Of a stretch of 64,000 bases of DNA, positions 31,153-41,400 are shown piece after piece. Where the stretch lies: NCBI GenBank assembly GCA_024509875.1, contig JAMPIV010003466.1, forward strand, positions 1-64,000. The letters run 5' to 3'. Below the pieces are notes generated by a model. The model saw nothing but the letters and a program-made list of their open reading frames with translations, ran no database searches and was not told where the DNA came from. Origin of the DNA: Oreohelix idahoensis (Eukaryota > Mollusca > Gastropoda > Stylommatophora > Oreohelicidae). Position numbers and translations under genes: made by a program. Position 1 is the first letter of the stretch. Each line of letters starts with the position of its first letter.

Positions 31153-33655
31153 GGAAGATATGGAGAAGATACTCTCAATGACAATGGAAAGCGACTCCTT
31201 AGATTCTGAAGTGAGCAGAATCTGATCATTACCAACGCAAAGTTCCCCCATAAGCGCATTTATGCATACGCTAGGTGTGAAACAACAAAGAATGAAAAGT
31301 CAGTGATCTACTATGCCATTGTTAGGAGGAGCTCATTCAAATATGTCCGGGATACTAGAGTCTGGAGGGGGCCAGAGATTGGAAGTGATCACTACCTGCT
31401 TACAATCAAAAGAACAACTGAAAGAGTTGCTCAGCCTAGGAACTGCCCAGCACCACGCAAGAAACCAAGTAAACGAACGGAAGAAATGAGCATTAAGACC
31501 TACAAGCTGAGAGAGCCAGAAATTAAGACTAGATATCAGGGGCTTGTTGCTACAGCGGTGAGAAACACAGAAGAACAACCTGATGACTTGGAAACCCTGT
31601 GGCTTAAATTCAAGGACATCATAAAGACATCTGTTGCAGAAGTATGTGGTGAAGTCCGACCTGGGAGCAAGAGAAAGATGACACCTTGGTGGACAGAGGA
31701 AGTCAAAGAGAAAATAAGAGAGAAGAAAATGGCATGGAAACAATACTTAGGAGCTAAATACACAGCAGGACAAATAGAGAAATATAGAGAATATGTGATA
31801 CTCAGAACAGAAGCAAAGAACAAGGTGCTAGCAGCAAAACAGATGTCTTGGGAAGAATTTGGAGAAAAGCTAGAAAAAGATGCGCAAGAAAACCAGAAAT
31901 TGTTCTATAAGACCTTAAAGAACATGAGGAAGAAAAAACAATGCCCTCTCAAATTTATAAAGGATGAGCAAGGCAAATTGCTTACTGCCCCGAAGGAAGT
32001 AATGGAAAGATGGAAATAATATTTCTCAGAACTCCTTGATGGTGAGCATGGTCAAGCATTAGAAATGATGCACAGAAGAGGAAACAAATGGTGATGAAGA
32101 TGACATAAAGATGGAAGAACTGAAGGCAGCACTAGAGAAAATCAAGATTGGCAAATCAGCAGGGCTTGATGGTATAACACCAGAAATGGTTAAGTACATG
32201 GGAGCATCAGGTGACCTATTACTCTTAAGGGTCCTACAGGCAGTGTGGTGCAACAAGACCATACCAAAGGACTGTGAGATTGCCATTATAACACAAATTT
32301 TCAAAAAGGGTAACAATCGACAATGTGGAAACCATAGGGGCATATCCCTTCTCAGTGTCCCTGGTAAAATCTACTCTAAGATCCTAAAGCAGAGACTCCG
32401 ACGCCTAGCTGAGCCACAATTGGATGAGGTCCAGTGCGGATTCCGAGCAAACCGAAGTGCTCAAGACCTATTCTTCACACTCAGATAGCTGAGTGAAAAG
32501 GCCCTTGAGTATAAGAGTGAGATCCATCTTTGTTTCATAGATCTGGAAAAGGCATTTGACAGGGTGCGCTGGAGCAAACTTTGGGACTGTTTGGCAAGGA
32601 AGAACATTCCAGCACATCTGATTCATGCTATACAGAGCTTCTACAAGTCTTGCAGAAATTAAGTGAGGACAGCAGACCATAAGTCAGAAGAGTTCAGGAC
32701 CACCACTGGTGTAAGACAAGGAGATATCATGTCACCTTATCTTTTCATACTCCTCATGGACGATGTTATCAAGTCATGTAAGGAGAGAACAAGAAAGTAT
32801 TCAGTGGGGTACTGGAAGATGAGACAGGTATGTACTCGTATTTCAGAGCTGGCATTTGCTGATGATGTTGCCCTGATTGCTAAATCAGAGGTTTATCTCC
32901 AATCCAACCTGCAAGTCTGGAAGGAAGAGCTGGAGAAGAGAGGGATGGTCATGAGCAGCTCTAAAAAAAATCCATGGTGATATCACGAGAAGAAAGAAGA
33001 CATCAGATTAAGCTGGGAGAACAGGACCTGTAGCAGGTCGACCACTTTAAATATCTCGGAGCTATTATAGACCGAAAGGGAGGCATCAAAGAAGAGTTGG
33101 CCACTCGAAAAGCAGCAGCTGGGAGACTTTTTCAGGCCATAAATCGAGGATTCCTCAGCAAGAGAGAGGTTGGTAAGAAAACGGAGATGGTTGTATACCG
33201 CTCCACCTATGTCCCAGTCTTGACATATGGATGCGAGTCATGGGCAATGACTACAACCCACAAAAGCCAGATTCAAACCTCAGAAATGAGGTATCTGAGG
33301 AAGGTGGTTGAAGTAACAAGAAGAGACATGGTCCGCAACCAGACGATACGTCAAGGCCTAAAATCCCACCCCCTGAAGTCCCAAGTAAAACAGTCCCAAC
33401 TAAGATGGTTTGGCCATGTCTGCAGAATGAGAGAAGATCGGCTACCGCGACAAGCGTGGGAAACAAAGAGCCAGGGATCCAGACCCCCAGGACGACACAG
33501 AGTCTGATGGGATGACAACATTAGACAATCTTTGAAGGACCGAGGACTAGAATGGAACCAGGCCAGGAGGAAGACAGCCGATAGGACAGTCTGGCGCTCT
33601 CTCTTCCAAACCTCTACACCTCACGGTAGAAGGGGAACGACTATGTAAGTAACTA
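31153..33655 (+). pseudogene. LINE-d 3' part: end of endonuclease, reverse transcriptase, C-terminus
   Basis: Resumes the LINE after E3. The endonuclease ends with GSDHYLLTIKR (about 31381). RT blocks: GKSAGLDGITPEMVKYM (32150), NHRGISLLSVPGKIYSKIL (32329), CFIDLEKAFDRV (32531), GVRQGDIMSPYLF (32710) and the catalytic FADDVALIAKSE (32857). The C-terminus has LTYGCESWAM and LRWFGHVCRM. Stops and frameshifts at about 32018, 32486, 32660, 32978 and 33505 make it a pseudogene. It ends near GGAACGACTATGTAAGTAAC. RTE-like clade is likely but not certain. Confidence 0.88.
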
Positions 33656-33772
33656 AGTCTTATGTGGACTGGCCTACTGTATAATAGGAGAACAACAGAA
33701 GTGATTGCGTCATTAATAGGCTAAACTGCCCATGTTAACTTTCCGGTGATATGTCTTGCGGTTCACACTAAT
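33656..33772. other. Short spacer
   Basis: Unassigned sequence between the LINE-d tail and the SINE-like unit. Confidence 0.5.
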
Positions 33773-33991
33773 GACCTGTCATCGAAGCATCATTTTTTTG
33801 GTGATGCGTAGATGGCAGGGAGGATAGTATGATTCGCTTGCATAGCTAGGCGGGGTTGTCGCACGGAAGGTCCAGACTTCAAATCCTGGGTAAGCCACTT
33901 ATGTCTGTTGTTTTTCTGTTGTCTAGTGTTCTACTTCGTTATTTCCTACGAGTGCCTGATAACGTACCCTTATGTTTGTCTCATATTAATT
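33773..33991 (+). repeat. SINE-like element with degraded B box (plus)
   Basis: Inverted copy of 21145-21373, starting GACCTGTCATCGAAGCATCA in both. The B box here is damaged (ACTTCAAATCC against GGTTCGAATCC). The two copies face each other around LINE-d. Confidence 0.65.
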
Positions 33992-34577
<586 letters not shown>

Positions 34578-34626
34578 CAAAAGCAGTGCCTAGCTGACTA
34601 CTCATGCATGTTTTCCATTTGTTGGT

Positions 34627-34832
34627 AGACCGGAAACCATTGATACATGGCTTATGATTGGTCTTCCGGTCTAACTTGTGTGTACTCACACAAGATTTGA
34701 TGACGTCAGGGGTTCTTGTTATGCACAAAAGTATATTGACGTCATCGTTATATGACTAGTTTTAATTTTACTAGCTAGTCCTTATCTAATACTATTTTCT
34801 ACTTAATGGTAGCGCTGTTAGCGCTTAAGTAG
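34627..34832. repeat. Run of five consecutive hairpins
   Basis: Five perfect inverted repeats in a row: AGACCGGAA/TTCCGGTCT (34627-34672), CTTGTGTG/CACACAAG (34675-34694), GATGACGTCA/TGACGTCATC (34699-34746), GACTAG/CTAGTC (34754-34780) and CTACTTAA/TTAAGTAG (34799-34832, with AGCGCT twice inside). The third pair contains two TGACGTCA (CRE-type) octamers. Function unknown. Confidence 0.75.
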
Positions 34833-35369
34833 TAGGAGTAGGCCATCCGGTCAAAGGCCCCTATCGATCATTGTTTCTCTCCAGCAGTATCGGTACATTT
34901 GTGGTACTGATTTTTATTATTTGCTCTCAATTGTCGCACTTTTCTGTCTTTCTTTCTTTCTTCGTTATTTTTCTGCTAAGTAGGAGATGTTTGATTTTAT
35001 TAAATCATTCGACACTCCCTGTAGGTGATAATAATCACATTTGCTTGACGCTACCCAGATTTGTTGAGATAATTACTCGCAGTCGCGAGGGAGCGGCACA
35101 GCTTGACTAAGATTAGCACAAGATCTCGTGTACGCGGCGGAAACTTGTGACCTAAACTTTTTCTGTTCTACTTGTTTTGACAAGATTACTTTAGATAAAA
35201 GTAAGATTGCTACATCTCGAACACATGGCCATATGCGGTTACAGGTGTACTTGTAAGTCTGCACACAAGGGCATCGGACATCTTATTACCACATATTGGA
35301 GAGTTGACCTCTGCCTTACGTTCAAAAGGATCCGGTGTCGGAATATTTTGAAATTACCCCATAACCCGA
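34833..35369. other. No recognised feature; left flank of E4
   Basis: About 540 bp with no gene signal. It ends in CCGA, the 4-bp target duplication of E4. Confidence 0.5.
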
Positions 35370-35708
35370 TGTAACCGAAATGATGATCACATTAGTAGCT
35401 TAGTAATTATCCTTTAAATAATTTCAGTACGCAAGTTATTGATGACGTAATTTTCACATAGCCTCTTATCGACATTTTAAAATAAAGACTTCTAGACAGT
35501 TACAGGAAATGATACGAGACCTGAAAACCTCTAAACAGAATTAATAATACCCTCGAATAAAAGCTTATACCATTCGTTATCATAGAAACTTGTGTAGAAA
35601 CTTGTGACGTAAATATGACATCGACAAAACTAGTGGAATATCCGTATTGACAAATCAAAGCAACTTCCCCCCAAACAGTTTTTGGAACCAGTTTGTATAT
35701 ATTGACGC
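35370..35708 (+). repeat. 5' LTR of E4, left piece
   Basis: Matches 53183-53521 of the 3' LTR. Ends in GACGC, the target of E2. Confidence 0.95.
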
Positions 35709-36855
35709 TGTTGCTGTCATTTTCGACGGAGTCATCTGTCAAGTTATTTGCTTATGTTTGTATCATAAGAATAATTGTGTCTTTACCTGCGATGTCAGGT
35801 TGATTAGGGGTTGTCTTCCCTTGTTTATTCATTCATTGTGTTTGACCTTTAGGGTCAGAGGTTGACAGTTCGGCGTAGGCCTATGGGAAGGTTTTTTAAG
35901 CGGGAGTGAGATATACTTCCGGGAAGCCGGGAGGTCCTGTTTTTCTGAAGGGACCAAGAGTCCATTGTTTTTCGGGGAGAATCTTCGAAGTAACTGCTAT
36001 GGCAGTTTTCCCCAGTGAATCTCTGTGCGTCGGGATGACGACAGAATTCCTTGTTTAGTTCTGAGGATTCATTTTCCAGGTAATACCGACCTTTATGCAT
36101 TATTACGCTTTTCGGTGGCAGAACATGTAAAGGATTACCTAGGGTGAACAGCAGTTCACGGATCCGCCATTTCAGAACTTATATATTTGTGCTCGAGGTA
36201 GCCATCCAAGACTGTTAGTCTTATATTGTCCAGAAATCCAGTGACGAAGATATATTGTGGGAGCCGCAGATTGGCGGAACTTCTATCTACAATAAGTATT
36301 ACTGCAGGGTTGATGATAACCTATTTAACAGAAGTACACGGCCGACGTCAGAACGAGGCCTGTGCTTCCGGCTATTATACTACAGCCTGATATGTGCAAT
36401 TGGCGGGGAGTGCCAAGTTGCACCTGTGTGTCAAAGTAACTAAGGCATCTGACGCGTTTAGTCAGAGACGCCAAGGGCGACGCTACGAACTGTCATTATT
36501 GAAGAACTTTGCTATTGACCATGCACGTCTATTCTGATGTTTACCTTTTTGAATGCCAAATGTATACCTATCGATGTCAGGTCAGCATGACCTTGTTACA
36601 CTGACTGTTCCTGTTGATACTATGTGTGTTCCCGTCAATAAATGTCTTGAAACATGCCTGCAGTGTCAAAGCATCCTTGATTACTGCATGTGAGAGTATG
36701 GGTTGCAGGATCTACATCTATACGAGCCTAAACACATTCGCGCCTTCATTCGCACCCACACTCAATTCATCATACGCTCGCACTACACATCTAACAACAT
36801 GTATACTGTCTTGGGCCAGTGATCACATCAACAAGAAAAAAAAAAGACAGTTACA
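35709..36855 (+). repeat. 5' LTR of E2
   Basis: TGTTGCTGTC...ACAGTTACA, same family as the E1 LTRs, 1147 bp. The extra bases against E1 lie mainly in the A run before the end. Confidence 0.95.
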
Positions 36856-38415
36856 TTTCTGGTGGACCAGTTACGTGGGCTCTTATGATACATTTCTTGT
36901 CGCCAATGTGGCCTAGAAACTTACATTTCTGATGGACCAGATCTGTGGGTTTAAAAAGAACAGAGCGAGCATTTGACATTATTGTTGACATTTATGGATC
37001 CAGAAATTTACATTCCTGGTTGGCTGTTACATGTATGATGTCTCCAGTTTTGTCGAGAAAGTTACAAGAAGGACAAGTACACATTACACTTCTGATCTGT
37101 GGGTCTAAGCTACACACGGGACAGCCGTAACACACAGCGCTAATTCTACACTTGCAAGTTTTGGCTACAACAGGACAGATATAGGTCATCAACGGTTGAC
37201 CCAAATAAACAGTACGAGCATTTATATTATAATGCTACATAAAGCATAACAAGACATGTACTGAAGTTAACTACTAGGCATTTGCTACGTGGACCATAAC
37301 TGCATAGAAGGCGGGTTCCTATTGTAAACAGTACTGCTGGTTGTTACACGTTTCATTCAACAACAGACTTTTCTAGGTCAGAGCATTCAAGCTACATTGT
37401 TGGAGGTCAAGTGTCTGTAAACAGTACGTGGAAATTGTAAACATTCAATGTGCAAGCCCTAATTTGAGAAGGTCATAGTAACTTTGGTTCGTGAATACCA
37501 CTTTATGTTACAGTGGATTTGACGTTCAGTGCGCGTTTGACATTTCGTTTCTGTGTTCGCAAGGAGCAAGGAATTTATTTTAGTTTCAGCTGTGACTGAA
37601 CTTGTTCTGCAACACATTGAAATTGATTGCTATATTATGTTACTTCTACTGTTTTTGTGTATTTTTCTGCGGGTTTTTCGGTTGGTGGGTCTTACGGTAA
37701 ATATGCCACTTGATCGAGGCTTACTGTAAGCGTTCTGTAGGTGCAAATTTTCTTAATTTGGAAATTTGCTAGTGACAATTGGTCGCTATTGATGTTAGCT
37801 GTGATGTAATTGTACTTAACGTTGTTTTTGTAATATTTTGTCTGTTTTTCAGTTTTGATTGTCGATTTGTTTTGTTTGTATTCTGTAGGTCTCTCCTTTC
37901 TTGTGTATTTCTCTACACATTTTTGGTTAAAACAGTGTTGCCATTTGTATTGTTTTGTATTTTTGTCTTTGTATTTTTTTTTGGTTGTACTACATTACTG
38001 TCATGCACAGTCTACATACACATACTTGGTCATGTTTTGATATTATTGATAAGGTAGACTCTTCATATAGAGTTTGTTGATAAAATATTATTATATAAGA
38101 TATTTATACAAGTTCTTTGATAAAAGACTTGTTATCTACAAAGATTGAGACAAGGTGAAATACATATTCAAGTTCTTTATAAAAAAGACTTGTGCCCATA
38201 GTGAGTGGGATATAAGGGAATTTTTTTTTCCACAGGTACTCAAGTGATTTTTTGGGTACATTATAAACAAGAGGAACATACAAAGTCTTTGTCTAAGACT
38301 AAGACAGTAAAGTGAAGTGAGTATACAAGTCTAGCATTTCAGACTTGTCTCCCATTGAAGTGGGATAAGGTAATTTATTTAATTTTTTTTCAGGTTTCTG
38401 ATCTCATTAGACAAG
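36856..38415 (+). other. E2 untranslated leader
   Basis: Nearly identical to the E1 leader. It holds the repeated LTR-junction motif at its start and the stem-loop modules at 38109-38131, 38169-38192 and 38326-38347. It ends in a pyrimidine tract and CAG about 20 nt before the ATG. Confidence 0.75.
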
Positions 38416-41400
38416 ATGTCTACATTGGACTACTTTATTACACAAGGGAGAGCCCTTGATAAGACTGGTCAACAGTTAGAACAATGGGTTGTTGCTCAGT
38501 ATGACAAAGCATTAGCTGCAGAAGAGAAAAAAGCTCAGGCTGAAGAGAAAAGATTAGAAAGAGAAGCTGCGGCGGAACAAAAAAGGCTAGACAGAGAAGC
38601 TGATATGGCTGCTGAACAAAAGAAATTGCAGATGCAGGTGGAGGAAAGGAGATTTGAAGCTGAACAAAAGAGATTAGACAAAGAAGCTGAACAAAAGAGA
38701 TTAGACAAAGAAGCTGAACAAAAGAGATTAGACAAAGAAGCTGAACAAAAGAGATTAGACAAAGAAGCTGAACAAAAGAGATTAGACAAAGAAGCTGCTG
38801 CAGAGGAGAGGAAAGCTCAAGCTGCTGCAGAGGAGAGGAAAGCTCAAGCTGAGGCTGAAATTAGAAAAATGGAACATGAGGAAAGAAAACAGAAGATGGA
38901 ACTTGATGAAAAACTCGCAACTTTGGAGTTAGAGAAATTGAAATTGGCGAGTACGGGTGCTCAGCAAACAACTTCGAGTACGACAAGGGAGTTTGTTAGT
39001 AGGATTAAATTGCCTCATTTCAATCCTTTAAAGGATGACGTAGCAGATTATCTAGATAGATTCCAATTTTTGTGCGATACGCATAACATAAAAAAGGAAA
39101 AATATGTTGAACAACTGATGCCATTTTTTACAGGTGACACAGTGACTACTCTTATGACAATAGACGAACATGAGAGGACTAATTATGATGTTGTCAGGGC
39201 AGCATTACTAAAAAAATATCAACTAAAACAAGAAGACTATCGTCTTCGTTTTAGGACAATGTTGCCAGAAAATGGAGTAGATTTCTCTGATTTTGTTACA
39301 AAGATACGTCGTACATTTACACGATGGGTTGAGTTGTCTCAGATTGAGAAAACATATGAAGGTCTAATGGACTTATTATTGCGAGATAAGGTTTTGTCAT
39401 CTGTTAATGATTCTTTTCTTGCATTCCTTCATGAGCGTAAGCCTAAAAACTTAAAAGAAATGGAGGAATACTGTTGTCAGTATGCCACAGCACATCCCCA
39501 TGCTACAGTTAGCAATTCTAAAGTGAAAGAAGGGTTGCCAGCTGCTTCGGCAACACCATATGGCCCTAATTTCAAAAAAAAATTTCAGGGTGCTCAACAA
39601 AATTGGAATAGGGGAAGTAATCAAAATTACACTCAGAAGCGGAGTAATCCAACACATGATGGTTCTTCGTCTATGCAGTGGAGACAAGATGGTAGTTCTC
39701 GTAATTTTAGTGGTAATAATTTGAGACACTTTCGCAAAGGCTATCCAAATAATAACTATTCAAATTTTCGAGGTAATCATTCTCGACGTCAAGATTATGA
39801 CGATGGTGAATTTAGAAACCGGGATTCAAACCGGAATGATGATTACAATAGGCAATATGATAACAATTACAGGGGAAATGATAGTCGAAATAATTACAGG
39901 GGAAATGATAGTCAAAATAATTACAGGGGAAATGATAATCGAGGTAGACCTAGGTTTAACAAGAAAAGACCTTACCAACAGGCAAACTCTGCGCAACAAG
40001 AGTTTGATGGAGCCTGTAATACAGTAAATGATAGTGGTAACTCTAGGGCTATCACTGGTTGTGCTTTCGATTTTGGGAGAGCAACTGAATGCCCCCAATG
40101 CTTAACATTGTTTGACTCATCAACTGTATCTACGCTAAGTTGTGGTCACCCTCTTCCTGCTCTACCTGCTACAGTTGCGCATGATGGGAGAGGATCTCTC
40201 ATCTTAGATAAAGGTCTAATAAATGATAGGCTAGTCTCAGTACTTTTCGATTCGGGATGTACTACCGTCGGGGTTAAGGAGTCTCTGATAGATCCTTGCT
40301 GTGCCACTGGAAAAACAATCAAATGTGTTACATTTGGTGGTACTATGGAAAGCTATCCTACTGCTATTATTAGGATTGACACTCCTTTCTTCACAGGAGA
40401 TGTCCATGCATGTCTTCTTCCTAATCCTATTGCGGATCTTATAATCGGTCGTATTCATGGGGTTAAGGAATGCACCCCGCAACAAATTTCTAGTTGGGAA
40501 GAAAAAAACATTCAAACGGTCAATGCAGTGGTGACAAGAGCTCAAGCTCTTAATCCCCCAACTTCATCTGATAATAGTAATGAAGTTGATAGCCAAGACG
40601 AGCACTTGGTGATTTCCCATGACTCGTTTGTTAAACGTCAAGAAGAGGATCCTTCTTTGAAGAAATACTTCCTTCTTGCAAAGAAAGGGGATCCCAATCA
40701 AAATACGAATCACAAATCGTATATTACTATGAAGAATGGTATATTGGTACGAATGGTACAACACTCGGACAAGTCTATGCATTCGCAAATTCTTGTGCCT
40801 AAGTGTATGAGAGCCTTAATTCTTCGGCATGCACACGATTCTCAGTGTGCTGGACACATGGGTTTTTCCAGAACTAAAACTAGAGTCCTTGCGTCATTCT
40901 TTTGGCCATTCGTGAATAAAGACATCCGAATTTATTGCCGATCTTGCAAAATTTGTCAAGAGGTCAAGTCTAGGGGTCCGAGACATGCTGCTCCTATTCA
41001 GGCTGCAGATATTCCGATTCGGCCGTTTCAGAAAATGGCTATAGACATCATTGGTCCGTTCAAAATTAAGTCAGCCAGAGGACACCAATTTATCCTCACT
41101 TGCGTGGACATGTGCACGCGTTGGCCAGAGGCTATTCCTCTGAAGAGCATATCAACTGTCGATATCGCTGATGCTCTTTGGCTCGTATTTTCTCGTCTGG
41201 GATTCCCCGGAGAAATACTGTCGGATCACGGCACTCAGTTAATTTCGGACGTTATGTCTCAGGTAATGGCTACGCTAGACATTAAAAGGTCTCTCAGTAG
41301 TATTTATCATCCAATGTCCAATGGATTGGTAGAACGTCTTAACAGGACACTAAAGAACTTACTTGGCAAGATAACGGAGGATCATCCTGAAGATTGGGAC

